In this document: positions 25,787 to 34,710 of the stretch, in pieces
Layout: each line of letters begins with the position of its first letter
Position numbering within the stretch: the first letter of the stretch is position 1
NCBI RefSeq assembly: GCF_001417775.1
Contig: NZ_BBZJ01000012.1
Coordinates: forward strand, 620,001-684,000
DNA length: 64,000 bases
Reading direction: 5' to 3'
Source: Streptomyces sp. TP-A0356
GTDB lineage: Bacteria; Actinomycetota; Actinomycetes; Streptomycetales; Streptomycetaceae
Position numbers and translations under genes: made by a program
The notes under the pieces: model-generated
Database searches by the model: none
The model's input: the letters and a program-made list of their open reading frames with translations, nothing else
Told to the model about the DNA's origin: nothing

Positions 25787-26710
25787 ATGAGCTCCCCCAC
25801 TGGGCCCGCATCCGGCCTGCCCGTACGAATGCCGCGACCCCGCCAGCCCGGCCGGCACCGCCGTCCGGAACCCCTGGCGGCTCCCGAAGGCGCGCCCGCG
25901 CTCGTCCTCGCGGTGCCGGGCACGCCCAGCGCCGCCACGCGCAGCCTGGCCGAGGAGGTCGTGAGCATCGCGCGTTCCGAGCTGCCCGGCCTGGACGCAC
26001 GGATCGGCTACCTGGACGGGGGCGACTCCGAGTTCCCCACGCTGCAGTCCGTCCTGACGCGCACCGCCGAGGAGCGCACGGCACGCTACGAGCAGGCCGT
26101 CGCCGCCGGCGTGGAGGCGAAGGAGCCCGACGGGCCGGTCGCCGTGGTGGTGCCGCTGCTGGCCGGTCCGGACAGCGCGCTGCTGCGCCGGGTCCGCCAG
26201 GCAGTCATGGACAGTCGTGTCGCCGCCGATCTGACCGATGCCCTCGGCCCGCACCCGCTGCTCGCCGAGGCACTGCACGTACGCCTGTCCGAGGCCGGTC
26301 TGGCCCGCGCCGACCGCGCCCGCCTGTTCACAGTCGCGACGGCCGCGGACGGCATCATCCTTGCCTCCGTGGGTGGCGAGGAGGCCGTGCAGGCCGCCGG
26401 CATCACGGGCATGCTGCTGGCCGCGCGGCTCGCCGTGCCGGTGATGGCCGCGGCGCTGGACCAGGAGGGTTCGATCGCGGCCGTCGCCGAGCAGCTGCGC
26501 TCCTCGGGCTCGCAGCAACTGGCGCTCGCGCCGTACCTGATCGGCCCTGAGCTCGACCCGGGCCTGCTGGACGCGGCCGCCACGGAGGCCGGCTGCCCCG
26601 CCGCCGAGGCGCTCGGCCCGTACCCGGCGATCGGCAAGCTGGCGCTCGCCAAGTACACGACGGCGCTGGGCATCGCCCCGCCGCAGCCGCAGGGCGCCCC
26701 GGTCCGCTGA
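25787..26710 (+). CDS. CbiX/SirB-like sirohydrochlorin chelatase family protein lacking the usual His
   Basis: A 307-aa protein with the two-lobed CbiX/SirB chelatase fold, which in true chelatases inserts Co or Fe into sirohydrochlorin. The first block ALVLAVPGTPSAATRSLAEE aligns with the family start, but the metal-binding GHGSR is VPGTPS here. The second His-containing block is also absent (VAVVVPLLAGPD). It may be regulatory or act on another tetrapyrrole. A Pro/Arg-rich N-terminal tail of about 35 residues is disordered. TAGCAT lies 8 nt before ATG, so it is probably leaderless. Confidence 0.75.
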   Translation: MSSPTGPASGLPVRMPRPRQPGRHRRPEPLAAPEGAPALVLAVPGTPSAATRSLAEEVVSIARSELPGLDARIGYLDGGDSEFPTLQSVLTRTAEERTARYEQAVAAGVEAKEPDGPVAVVVPLLAGPDSALLRRVRQAVMDSRVAADLTDALGPHPLLAEALHVRLSEAGLARADRARLFTVATAADGIILASVGGEEAVQAAGITGMLLAARLAVPVMAAALDQEGSIAAVAEQLRSSGSQQLALAPYLIGPELDPGLLDAAATEAGCPAAEALGPYPAIGKLALAKYTTALGIAPPQPQGAPVR

Positions 26711-26737
26711 GCCTCGCCTGACCGCACTCGTACGACC

Positions 26738-26769
26738 AAGGGCCCGCTCCTCTTCCGGAGCGGGCCCTT
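26738..26769. terminator. Strong bidirectional terminator hairpin
   Basis: A perfect 13-bp stem (26738-26750 with 26757-26769; AAGGGCCCGCTCC / GGAGCGGGCCCTT) has a 6-nt loop. It lies between the convergent chelatase-like and lactonase genes and can serve both. Confidence 0.88.
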
Positions 26770-26787
26770 CGCCTCGGACCCACGGCC

Positions 26788-26866
26788 GGCGACGGCTCCC
26801 GCGGGCCACCAGTTGGCGACGGCTCCCGCGGGCCGCCGGTCGGCAGCGGCTCCTGTGGCCCCGTCA
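26788..26866. repeat. 27-bp tandem repeats, about three copies
   Basis: Copies at 26788-26814 and 26815-26841 begin GGCGACGGCTCCCGCGGGCC and differ at the end. A third degenerate copy runs to the end of the lactonase gene. They are noncoding as far as I can tell. Confidence 0.75.
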
Positions 26867-27886
26867 GCCGAAGACGACACAGGACGCCGCGGGCGCCCGC
26901 ACCGAGCCGCTCCGCCGTGGCGCCCCCGTCTGCGGATCCACCGCGAACCAGGTCACGTCGCCGGACCGCTCGTTGGCGACGTACAGGAACCCCTCCGACA
27001 GGGCGATGGCGCGCGGCCAGACGCCCCCGCACGGCTCCGTGGCCACCCGCCTCAACCCATCACCCTCCACCGCGAGCACAGACAGCACGTCCTGCCCGCG
27101 CGTCGCCGTCCAGACGAAGCCCCCGTCGGACGAGACGACGATCCCGGACGGGTAGGCGTCGCCTGCGTGCGGCTCCGGCAGCACGGGGGTCTCGGTCACC
27201 GGATCCAGGACGCAACTGTCGGAGTCCCAGCGGCAGACAGTGACGGTCGGGGCCAGTTCGTTGAGCACGTACGCGCGGTCCCCGTCCGGATGGAAGGCGA
27301 GGTGACGCGGCCCGGAACCCGGCCGCAGCGGGATCTCGCGGCGGAGCCGCACCACGCCGCCCTCCAACGCGCAGACGCGGACGGAATCGGTGCCGAGGTC
27401 GACGCTCACGACCCAGCGGCCGCTCGGGTCGGGCTGTATCTGATGCGCGTGCGGACCCCGCTGACGCGTCGGGAGCGGCCCGGAGCCCTCGTGCCGGAGC
27501 ACGGCGGACACACCGTGCGCCAGGGTTCCGTCGCCGCTCAGGGGCACGGCGGTGACGCTGCCGGAGCCGTAGTTGGCGGTCAGGACATGCCCGGAGTGCA
27601 CGCTCAGATGCGTGGGCCCGCTGCCGCCGACGGGAACGGGCGGACCGGCGAGTTCGGGCGTGTCGCCGTCGAGCCGGTACGCGGCGACCGCGCCGTCCTC
27701 CGTCTCGCTGACCGCGTACAGCATGTCGCCGGCCAGAGCCAGATACGACGGATCGGGCACCGCGTCCACGGCGTTCAGGACGGTCAGCGCACCGCTGTCC
27801 GCGTCCACGGCCGCCGTGAGGACGCCGCGCCCTCCCGCCGTCGTGAAGGAACCTATGTACGCCCGCCGCCTGCCGCCGTCCCCCAC
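26864..27886 (-). CDS. Lactonase family beta-propeller (6-phosphogluconolactonase-like)
   Basis: Seven-bladed propeller of 340 aa of the Pgl/YbhE lactonase family. The family pattern is clear: AYIGSFTTAGGRGV at the start, PTHLSVHSGHVLTANYGSGS, GPHAHQIQPDPSGRWVVSVDLG, SGPRHLAFHPDGDRAYVLNEL and YVANERSGDVTWFAVD. It would hydrolyse 6-phosphogluconolactone or another sugar lactone in the cytoplasm. GTG start with GGGAGGGGAC upstream. A DasR-like operator is centred about 50 nt upstream, suggesting control by amino-sugar status. Confidence 0.88.
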   Translation of the reverse strand: MGDGGRRRAYIGSFTTAGGRGVLTAAVDADSGALTVLNAVDAVPDPSYLALAGDMLYAVSETEDGAVAAYRLDGDTPELAGPPVPVGGSGPTHLSVHSGHVLTANYGSGSVTAVPLSGDGTLAHGVSAVLRHEGSGPLPTRQRGPHAHQIQPDPSGRWVVSVDLGTDSVRVCALEGGVVRLRREIPLRPGSGPRHLAFHPDGDRAYVLNELAPTVTVCRWDSDSCVLDPVTETPVLPEPHAGDAYPSGIVVSSDGGFVWTATRGQDVLSVLAVEGDGLRRVATEPCGGVWPRAIALSEGFLYVANERSGDVTWFAVDPQTGAPRRSGSVRAPAASCVVFG

Positions 27887-27931
27887 TGCCGTCCCCTCCC
27901 GCCGACGCCCTGCTGGACGACGGTAGCAGCA

Positions 27932-27941
27932 GGTCTAGACC
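27932..27941. promoter_or_regulatory. DasR-like operator (dre)
   Basis: GGTCTAGACC is a perfect palindrome, and the minus strand reads TTGGTCTAGACCTG. This matches 11 of 12 core positions of the dre consensus for the GntR regulator DasR (TGGTCTAGACCA). It lies upstream of the lactonase start and just downstream of the FUSC gene end. Confidence 0.7.
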
Positions 27942-27980
27942 AAGGCGCCTCGGCCCGGCCAGGCGCCGTTCGCGCCGGGG

Positions 27981-29477
27981 TCAGGCCCGGGCGGGTGACG
28001 AGTGGCGCAGCGGGGCGGCCAGGGCGACCAGGGCCCGTTCCAGGCCGTGGAGGTGGCTGAGGGCCTGCTCGGCGCCGGGGTGGTGGCCGGGGACGCCCGT
28101 CCGGAGCGTGAGGGCGCGTTCGGGGACCACGCCGAGCAACGCCTCGACCGCGACCTCGACGCGTCGGCACGCGGCCGTGAGGCGGGCGTCGTGCGAGGCG
28201 TCCGGGTCGGCGGTGACGGCGACGAGGCCGCGCGCCTGACGGGCGCACTCGTCGAGCAGGGCTAGCACCTCGCGTGCCCGCGCCTTGCGCGCCCGCAGCG
28301 GATTCAGTGGATGCACCAGGGGAGCGACCGCCATCCGGACGCGGCCCAGCAGCGCTTCGAGCTCTGCCGCCCGGGCGGCGGGGTCCGCCTCCGCGTCGCC
28401 CGCGAGCCGCCGGGCCGCGGCGGCGGTGCAGCCGTGCACGGCGTGCAGGGCCCGGCGCACCCACTGGTCGGTGACCGTGTGGGTGGTGATCGGCAGGACG
28501 AGCGCGACGGCGAGCGCGGCCCCCAGCGCCCCGACGCCCGTCTGAGCGAGGCGCAGGCCGAGCAGCCCGGGACGCAGGACGCCGAGGAGGCCGTACAGCA
28601 GGCCCGCCATGACGGTGACGAAGAACATCATCCAGCTGTACGACGGCGCCGCCGTGTAGAAGATGCCGAACACACAGACGGCCAGGAGCGCGGCCGTGGG
28701 TGCCGAAGCCCCGTGCAGCGGCACGGCTGTCAGCAGTCCGGCGACGATGCCGGTCACCGTGCCGAGAAGGCGCCGGAAGCCGCGTACGAGTGTCTCGCCG
28801 CGCGAGGCGGTGTTCACGAAGATCCACCAGACCGTGCCGACGGCCCAGTACCAGCGCTCGTGCGACAGCATCTGACCCGCGATCATGGCGAAGGCGCAGG
28901 CGGCGGTCGCCTGGCAGGCCTGGCGGGTGGCGGGCCGCGCGAGTCCCCGTCCGTCCAGCGGCGCGGGCGCGGCGGGCAGCGGCGTACGGCGCTCGACGCA
29001 CCACATACCGAACCGCACCGCCGACGTGGCGGCCAGCGACAGGGCGACCGCCGCGCACAGCTCGGGAAGCCGATCCGGGACGGGGTGCAGGAACTGCGCG
29101 ATGAAGAACGTCATGAACGCGAAGACGCCGAGCGCATGGCCCCGTGGCCCGAAGCGGCGGGCGTACACCCCGGCGAAGACCACGGCGAGCCAGGTGGTGT
29201 TCCGCGCCGCCGGCACGCCGTGCAGGGCGGTGGCGAGCGCGAGGACGGGCAGGCCGACGACGGGCAACAGTGCGGTGGTGACCGCCTGGCCGCGCACGGT
29301 CGGGTCGGCGACCGTGAACAGCGCGAGGAGCGCGGCGAGCCCGCCGGTGATCGAGGCGGGCAGCGACAGTCCGGCCGTCTCGCACACGGTCACGGCCAGG
29401 CCGATGCCGAGGACCGCACGCAACGAGATGCGCAGCCGGAACAGCCCCGGATCCGGAGCCGTGAACATCTTCTTCAC
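27981..29477 (-). CDS. FUSC family membrane protein
   Basis: Second FUSC-type transporter in the window (498 aa), not closely similar to the first. It has two blocks of membrane helices (VLGIGLAVTVCETAGLSLP through FMTFFIAQFLHP, and ATAACAFAMIAGQMLSHE through LGAALAVALVLPITTHTV), each followed by a helical cytoplasmic domain. The motif ERWYWAVGTVWWIFVNTASRGET marks the FUSC domain. It probably exports aromatic or phenolic compounds. Start GTG 29477 (MKKMFTAPD) is my choice; ATG 29468 is equally possible. No regulator overlaps it; an Lrp gene is divergent. Confidence 0.8.
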   Translation of the reverse strand: MKKMFTAPDPGLFRLRISLRAVLGIGLAVTVCETAGLSLPASITGGLAALLALFTVADPTVRGQAVTTALLPVVGLPVLALATALHGVPAARNTTWLAVVFAGVYARRFGPRGHALGVFAFMTFFIAQFLHPVPDRLPELCAAVALSLAATSAVRFGMWCVERRTPLPAAPAPLDGRGLARPATRQACQATAACAFAMIAGQMLSHERWYWAVGTVWWIFVNTASRGETLVRGFRRLLGTVTGIVAGLLTAVPLHGASAPTAALLAVCVFGIFYTAAPSYSWMMFFVTVMAGLLYGLLGVLRPGLLGLRLAQTGVGALGAALAVALVLPITTHTVTDQWVRRALHAVHGCTAAAARRLAGDAEADPAARAAELEALLGRVRMAVAPLVHPLNPLRARKARAREVLALLDECARQARGLVAVTADPDASHDARLTAACRRVEVAVEALLGVVPERALTLRTGVPGHHPGAEQALSHLHGLERALVALAAPLRHSSPARA

Positions 29478-29707
29478 CGTCGGAAGCCCGCCCCCACTAG
29501 ATGTCAACCAGATGTCGTCGCAACGCCAGGACATGGGAATGGCGCCGCGGCACGGATTCCGGCTTCATCACCGTCCTGCGCTGCGCGGCGCCATTGATAC
29601 GCATAAGGAAAGCATCAGTACGTCAGTGGCTCAAGCGGCTCACTCTGCACTGGGCCATTGGTACAGTCGAGGGGGATCCACTTGTGCGACAGGGAGGCCA
29701 ACGGACC

Positions 29708-30184
29708 ATGGCCGTGGACGAACTCGACACCCGCATCCTGCGGCTGCTGCTGGAGCAGCCGCGCACGAGCGTGCGCGAGTACGCGCGCATCCTGGGCATC
29801 GCCCGCGGCACTCTGCAGGCCCGGCTGGACCGGCTGGAGCGGGATGGAGTGATCACCGGCACGGGTCCCTCCCTGTCCCCCGCCGCGCTCGGCCACCCGG
29901 TGCTCGCGTTCGTCCACATCGAGGTCACCCAGGGGCATCTGGACGATGTGGGCGAGGCGCTGGCGGCCGTACCGGAGATCGTCGAGGCGTTCTCGATCAC
30001 CGGGGGCGGCGACCTGATGACCCGGGTCGTGGCACGGGACAACGAGCACCTGGAGGACGTCATCCAGACGCTGATCAGCCTGCCCGGAGTCGTCCGCACC
30101 CGCACGGAGGTGGCGCTGCGGGAGCGCGTGCCCTACCGGTTGCTGCCGCTGGTGGAGTCGATCGGCCGCACGGCCGCGAACTGA
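29708..30184 (+). CDS. Lrp/AsnC family transcriptional regulator
   Basis: Feast/famine regulator of 158 aa. The N-terminal HTH (ELDTRILRLLLEQPRTSVREY, ARILGIARGTLQARLDRLERDG) is joined to a C-terminal RAM ligand domain (AFVHIEVTQGHLDDVGEAL to LISLPGVVRTRTEVAL). Members bind amino acids and form octamers. GGGAGG lies 9 nt before ATG, and TACAGT at 29662-29667 is a possible -10. It may regulate itself and the divergent FUSC gene. Confidence 0.9.
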   Translation: MAVDELDTRILRLLLEQPRTSVREYARILGIARGTLQARLDRLERDGVITGTGPSLSPAALGHPVLAFVHIEVTQGHLDDVGEALAAVPEIVEAFSITGGGDLMTRVVARDNEHLEDVIQTLISLPGVVRTRTEVALRERVPYRLLPLVESIGRTAAN

Positions 30185-30246
30185 GGCCCCGCGCGGGGCA
30201 CCGCCCGCCGATCCCCCGCCGACCACCGCTTGGCATCCTGGAGCCC

Positions 30247-30945
30247 ATGACCACTCCCGGCATCACCGCGGTCATCTTCGATCTCGACGGAACACTCGTG
30301 GACAGCGAGCCCAACCACTTCGAGGCGGGCCGGCAGCTCCTCGCCGAGCAGGGCGTCACCGACTACACCTGGGCGGATCACGAGCGGTACGTCGGCATCA
30401 GCACCCGCGAGACGCTGGCCCTGTTGAAGGAGCGCCATGGCCTGCGGGCGCCTTTGGAGGAGCTGCTCGCCGAGAAGAACCGCCGCTATCTCGACCTGGC
30501 CCGCGCCTCCACCAAGGTCTACCCGGAGATGCGCACGTTCGTGGAGCTGCTGGCCGCCGAGGGCGTCCCGATGGCCGTGGCGTCCGGCTCGTCGCCGGAG
30601 GCCATCGAGGCGATCCTGTCGGGCACGGGACTGGCGTCCTGGTTCACCACGGCCGTCTCGGCCGACGAGGTCGCCCACGGCAAGCCGGCCCCGGACGTCT
30701 TCCTGGAGGCCGCACGCCGCCTCGGCGCCTGCCCCGCCGACTGTGTGGTCCTGGAGGACGCCGCGCCGGGTGCCGCCGCCGCGCACGCCGCGGGAATGCG
30801 GTGCATCGCGATCCCGTACGTCGCCGCGCAGGCCGACGACCCCGCGTTCGCCACGGCGGGGCTGCTGGTGCGCGGCGGGCAGGCGGAGTTCACGGCGCGG
30901 GCGGCACACGACTGGCTGACGGCCCCGGCTGCGGCATCCTCGTAG
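30247..30945 (+). CDS. HAD family hydrolase (beta-phosphoglucomutase-like)
   Basis: HAD subfamily IA phosphatase or phosphomutase of 232 aa with all four motifs: IFDLDGTLVDSE (nucleophile Asp and acid/base Asp both present), VASGSSPEAIE, the Lys of HGKPAPDVFLEA and VLEDAAPGAAAAHAAG. A helical cap lies between residues 20 and 85. It is a canonical enzyme, in contrast to the HAD protein at 12.9 kb. It hydrolyses or isomerises a small phosphate ester. Start ATG with GGAG close upstream. Confidence 0.88.
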   Translation: MTTPGITAVIFDLDGTLVDSEPNHFEAGRQLLAEQGVTDYTWADHERYVGISTRETLALLKERHGLRAPLEELLAEKNRRYLDLARASTKVYPEMRTFVELLAAEGVPMAVASGSSPEAIEAILSGTGLASWFTTAVSADEVAHGKPAPDVFLEAARRLGACPADCVVLEDAAPGAAAAHAAGMRCIAIPYVAAQADDPAFATAGLLVRGGQAEFTARAAHDWLTAPAAASS

Positions 30946-31061
30946 TCCGCACCAAGGCTTGGTCCATGCCGTCGACCCGGGCAACACTGGCCGCCCACAC
31001 ACTGCGCTCGACGGCCGGCCACCGATCAGCCGACTGTCACCGAAGTCATGACCGAGTGCAC

Positions 31062-31823
31062 CTAGGACCGGCGCCGGGGCTTGCCGCGTCGGGCGCCCTT
31101 GGGGCCGCCGGAACCGCTCCCTGGATTCCTGCTCGTCGACTTCCTCGCCGCGGGCTTCTGCCGTGCCGCGACCGCGTCGGGCTGCTTGCGCTGCGGCTGG
31201 GCCGCAGGCATGGCGGGCCCACGTGTGCTGTTGGCCGTCCGGCCGCGGACGATGCCGATGAAATGCTCGACCAGATCGGTGGTCGCATCCTCGGGCCAGG
31301 ACAGCGCGACGCTCGACCGGAGAGCGTCCACGACCGGCCGGTAGGTCAGATCGCGGCGGTGGTACAGACGTGCCAGCGACTGGGGCACGAGGAGCAGGCC
31401 CACGCCCGCCGCCACGAGTTCGATGGCGTCCGCCGTCGTGGCCGGGCGCTGGAACGCGGGCTCCCCGGGCGGCTGTTCCCAGCCCAGGACGTCGTCGAGA
31501 GGGTGGAAGACGACCTCGTCGGAGAGGTCCTCGAGGGAGACCTCTTCCGCCGCCGTCACCAGATGGTCCTTGGGAACCACCACCACCGTCGTCTCGGTGT
31601 AGAGGGGGATCGCGCTGAAGACCGTACGGTCGACCGGCAGCCGCAGAATTCCCGCGTCCGCTTCGCCGCCGCGCAGCACGTCGGACGCTTCGGCGGCCGG
31701 CACCTGGACCAGGGTGAAGGGGACGTCGGGCAGGCGCTCGTTCCAGATCCGCACCCACTTCGCGGGCGTCACCCCGGGGACGTACGCGAGCCGGAACGAA
31801 GGGGGTACTTCCGAGCCTGTCAC
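31062..31823 (-). CDS. LysR-type substrate-binding domain protein without DNA-binding domain
   Basis: A 253-aa protein that starts directly with the LysR effector-binding fold (FRLAYVPGVTPAKWVRIWNE, DAGILRLPVDRTVFSAIPLY, AGVGLLLVPQSLARLYHR). The usual N-terminal HTH of about 60 residues is missing, with no room for it upstream. A very basic tail (ARRGKPRRRS) follows, which might bind nucleic acid. Such proteins are found next to DUF5997 in Streptomyces, as here. GTG start with TAACCT 6 nt before it, consistent with a leaderless mRNA. Confidence 0.82.
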   Translation of the reverse strand: MTGSEVPPSFRLAYVPGVTPAKWVRIWNERLPDVPFTLVQVPAAEASDVLRGGEADAGILRLPVDRTVFSAIPLYTETTVVVVPKDHLVTAAEEVSLEDLSDEVVFHPLDDVLGWEQPPGEPAFQRPATTADAIELVAAGVGLLLVPQSLARLYHRRDLTYRPVVDALRSSVALSWPEDATTDLVEHFIGIVRGRTANSTRGPAMPAAQPQRKQPDAVAARQKPAARKSTSRNPGSGSGGPKGARRGKPRRRS

Positions 31824-31829
31824 CCCGCC

Positions 31830-31874
31830 AGGTTACCCGGCGTGGTCGGCCGGCCCGCACACGGCCGATATTCT
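31830..31874. promoter_or_regulatory. Divergent pair of leaderless -10 boxes
   Basis: TAACCT on the minus strand (31835-31830) ends 6 nt before GTG 31823. TATTCT on the plus strand (31869-31874) ends 7 nt before ATG 31882. Both genes thus seem to be transcribed from start codons 58 nt apart with back-to-back promoters. Confidence 0.6.
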
Positions 31875-31881
31875 GGACACC

Positions 31882-32298
31882 ATGAAGTCGCACCAGACCA
31901 CCCAGACGATGAAGCCCGCCACCGCGGCGAAGAAGCTGGGTGTGTACCTCCCCGCCACCCCCGCCGAGTTCCAGGAGGGTGTCGTCTCGCGCGCCGAGCT
32001 GAACCAGCTCCAGGCGAATCCGCCCGAGTGGCTGCGGGAGCTGCGACACAACGGCCCGCACCCCCGCCCGGTGGTCGCGGCGAAGCTGGGCGTCTCCATC
32101 TCGGGCCTCTCCCGCGGCGGGATCACGGAGCCTTTGACCACCGAGCAGATCGAGGCGCTGAAGAACGACCGGCCCGAGTGGCTGGAGAAGGAGCGCGCCA
32201 CCCAGGCAGAGGTCCGCAAGGAAGCGGCGCGCGTCAAGCAGAAGAACGCCGAGCGTGCCGAGCAGGCCGCCGACCAGGGCCGAGAGCAGCGCTCCTGA
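31882..32298 (+). CDS. DUF5997 family protein
   Basis: A 138-aa actinobacterial protein of unknown function. The pattern AAKKLGVYLPATPAEFQE, VSRAELNQLQANPPEWLREL and PVVAAKLGVSISGLSRGGIT marks DUF5997. The middle region (RPVVAAKLGVSISGLSRG) resembles an HTH, so nucleic-acid binding is possible. The tail is a charged helix (EKERATQAEVRKEAARVKQK), probably a coiled coil. It is divergent from the HTH-less LysR-type gene, which conserves this pairing. Leaderless start. Confidence 0.82.
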   Translation: MKSHQTTQTMKPATAAKKLGVYLPATPAEFQEGVVSRAELNQLQANPPEWLRELRHNGPHPRPVVAAKLGVSISGLSRGGITEPLTTEQIEALKNDRPEWLEKERATQAEVRKEAARVKQKNAERAEQAADQGREQRS

Positions 32299-32343
32299 CG
32301 TCCGCCGTCGGCGATGAGGAGCCCGCCCACGGGACTTCCGGGG

Positions 32344-32365
32344 CGGGGCCGTCACCTCGGCCCCG
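32344..32365. terminator. Terminator hairpin between convergent genes
   Basis: CGGGGCCG (32344-32351) and CGGCCCCG (32358-32365) form a perfect 8-bp stem with a 6-nt loop. It lies between the DUF5997 gene and the convergent small membrane protein gene. Confidence 0.65.
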
Positions 32366-32390
32366 AAGGCGTCGCGCGCCGTTTCCGGGT

Positions 32391-32753
32391 TCAGCTCGCC
32401 CCGGAGCCGCCGCTGCCGAAGGAGCCGCTGGAGCCTGAGTTCCACCGGGGCCGTCGCTGATCCTCGCTGCGCTTGCTTCCCGAGGCGTGGATCTCGTGCG
32501 GAGTGAGGCGCTCGCTCTCGTCCTCGGCGCGCGGCATCTCGTTCGGCTCCCTCACCTCCCGGGACTCCATGACGGGGCCGGAGGGCGGCGGGGCCGGATG
32601 GTCGGAGCGCCGCGGGGGGCCCGGTTCCCGGCGGCGCACCTTGATGCCGAGCCGGACCGCCCACACCAGGGCACCCGCGATGACGAGACCGCCGATCAGG
32701 GCACCCAGCATGCCCCACGCGGCACTCGAAGCAGCCATGTCCACAGAGATCAT
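32391..32753 (-). CDS. DUF6479-like single-pass membrane protein
   Basis: A 120-aa protein with one N-terminal helix (AWGMLGALIGGLVIAGALVWAV, about 9-30), a basic stop-transfer (RLGIKVRRREP) and a long charged, Ser/Gly-rich cytoplasmic tail ending in repeats of SGSSGSFGSGGSG. It resembles Streptomyces DUF6479 proteins, by recall. ATG 32753 is chosen because GGGGGA lies 7-8 nt upstream; ATG 32759 is too near it. It is divergent from the extra cytochrome oxidase genes. Function unknown. Confidence 0.65.
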   Translation of the reverse strand: MISVDMAASSAAWGMLGALIGGLVIAGALVWAVRLGIKVRRREPGPPRRSDHPAPPPSGPVMESREVREPNEMPRAEDESERLTPHEIHASGSKRSEDQRRPRWNSGSSGSFGSGGSGAS

Positions 32754-33036
32754 CAGCATTTCCCCCAAGTACCCCTGTCGGGGAATGTGAACCACCCCCC
32801 GTCGGGCGTGGCGCAAGGGCGCCCACGGGACCTCGGCGATAGCGTCGCCGCAGACGGTCATGATCCGGACCTGCGGTCGCGCCGCGCCCGAGCCGGGGCG
32901 CGGGACCGCGCCGTGGCCCCTTCTTCACCCGAACGGTTTCCCTCGGCGCGACCGGGACACCCGCGATGCGCTCACGTGTCGTGCGGCCCGCGCCGTGGGC
33001 GCGACGCCCGGGGGCGAAGGCCCGTGGAGGAGGACG

Positions 33037-34710
33037 ATGACGGAACTGTCGCAACGCCCCACCGCCGCCCGGCGGAAGACCACCCCCACGTCCTCTCTCG
33101 GCCGGGCGCTGCTGCGCTGGACCACGACGACCGACCACAAGGTGATCGGCCGTCTGTACATGGTCACGGCCTTCTGCTTCTTCCTCTTCGCCGGGCTGCT
33201 GGCCATGGGGATGCGGGCGGAGCTGGCCCGCCCCGGGCTGCAGTTCATGTCCAAGGACCTCTACAACCAGTTCTTCACGGTGCACGGCACGGTGATGATG
33301 CTGCTCTTCGCCACCCCCATGTTCGCCGGGTTCGCCAACGCGGTGATGCCGCTGCAGATCGGCGCGCCGGACGTGGCCTTCCCGCGGCTGAACGCCCTGT
33401 CGTACTGGATGTACCTCTTCGGCGGCCTGATGGTCGTCTCCGGCTTCCTGGTGCCCGGCGGCGCCGCCGCGTTCGGCTGGTTCGCCTACGCCCCGCTGAA
33501 CAGCGCGTACCGCTCGCCCGGGGCCGGCGGCGACCTGTGGGCGATGGGGCTCGTCGTGACGGGTGTGTCGACGACACTCGGCGCGGTCAACTTCATCGCC
33601 ACGATCATGTGCCTGCGCGCGCCCGGCATGACCATGTTCCGGATGCCGATGTTCACCTGGAACATCCTGTTCACCTCGATCCTGGTGCTGCCGGCGTTCC
33701 CCGTGCTCACGGCAGCGCTCCTGGCCCTGGAATCGGATCGGAAGTTCGGGTCACATGTGTTCGACGCGACGAACGGCGGCGCGATCCTGTGGCAGCACGT
33801 GTTCTGGTTCTTCGGCCATCCGGAGGTCTACATCGTCGCTCTGCCGTTCTTCGGGATCATCACGGAGATCATCCCGGTGTTCTCGCGCAAACCGTTGTTC
33901 GGCTACCTGCCGCTGATCGGGGCGACCATCGCGATCACGATGCTGTCCGCGGTGGTGTGGGCGCACCATATGTTCGCCACGGGTGCCGTGCTGCTGCCGT
34001 ACTTCTCCCTGATGTCGTTCCTGATCGCGGTGCCCACCGGGATCAAGTTCTTCGCATGGATCGGCACGATGCACCGGGGGTCGCTGTCGTTCGAGACACC
34101 GATGCTGTGGGCGTTCGGGTTCCTGGTGTCGTTCCTGCTGGGTGGCTTGAGCGGCGTGCTCCTCGCCTCCCCGCCGCTCGACTTCCACGTCACCGACTCG
34201 TACTTCGTCGTGGCACACCTGCACTACGTGCTCTTCGGCACCGTGGTCTTCGCGATGTTCGCGGGCTTCTACTTCTGGTGGCCCAAGTTCACCGGCAGGA
34301 TGCTGGACGAACGGCTGGGCAAGCTGCACTTCTGGCTGCTGTTCCCGGCCTTCCAGCTGACCTTCCTGGTGCAGCACTGGCTGGGCGCGGAGGGCATGCC
34401 CCGCCGGTACGCCGACTATCTGCCGGCGGACGGCTTCACGCTGCTCAACACCCTGTCATCCATCGGGGCGTTCCTGCTCGGTGTGTCCACGCTGCCGTTC
34501 CTGTACAACGTCTGGTACTCCGCCCGGCACGGCGAGCGGGTCATGGAGGACGACCCCTGGGGGTTCGGCCGCTCGCTCGAGTGGGCGACGTCCTGCCCGC
34601 CGCCGCGCCACAACTTCCTTGCCCTGCCCCGCGTACGGTCCGAGTCGCCCGCCTTCGACCTGCACCATCCCGAGGTCGTCCGGCAGGCGGTGGAGGAGGG
34701 ACTGCAGTGA
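33037..34710 (+). CDS. ctaD: Cytochrome c oxidase subunit I, additional copy
   Basis: Haem-copper oxidase subunit I of the aa3 type, 557 aa with 12 helices, reducing O2 to water. Haem a ligands His83 and His396, CuB ligands His261 (of HPEVY, with Tyr265), His310 and His311, and haem a3 ligand His394 are present. The K-channel Lys337, the D-channel entry Asp112 and the gate Glu263 are intact. It should be catalytically competent. ctaC and ctaE are not encoded nearby, so it is an accessory copy that must borrow subunits. GGAGGAGG precedes ATG. Confidence 0.93.
   Translation: MTELSQRPTAARRKTTPTSSLGRALLRWTTTTDHKVIGRLYMVTAFCFFLFAGLLAMGMRAELARPGLQFMSKDLYNQFFTVHGTVMMLLFATPMFAGFANAVMPLQIGAPDVAFPRLNALSYWMYLFGGLMVVSGFLVPGGAAAFGWFAYAPLNSAYRSPGAGGDLWAMGLVVTGVSTTLGAVNFIATIMCLRAPGMTMFRMPMFTWNILFTSILVLPAFPVLTAALLALESDRKFGSHVFDATNGGAILWQHVFWFFGHPEVYIVALPFFGIITEIIPVFSRKPLFGYLPLIGATIAITMLSAVVWAHHMFATGAVLLPYFSLMSFLIAVPTGIKFFAWIGTMHRGSLSFETPMLWAFGFLVSFLLGGLSGVLLASPPLDFHVTDSYFVVAHLHYVLFGTVVFAMFAGFYFWWPKFTGRMLDERLGKLHFWLLFPAFQLTFLVQHWLGAEGMPRRYADYLPADGFTLLNTLSSIGAFLLGVSTLPFLYNVWYSARHGERVMEDDPWGFGRSLEWATSCPPPRHNFLALPRVRSESPAFDLHHPEVVRQAVEEGLQ

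Noticed and set aside
30133..33285. A 1050-codon minus-strand frame
   Set aside because: It runs antisense through the Lrp, HAD and DUF5997 genes and has no recognisable domain or consistent composition.
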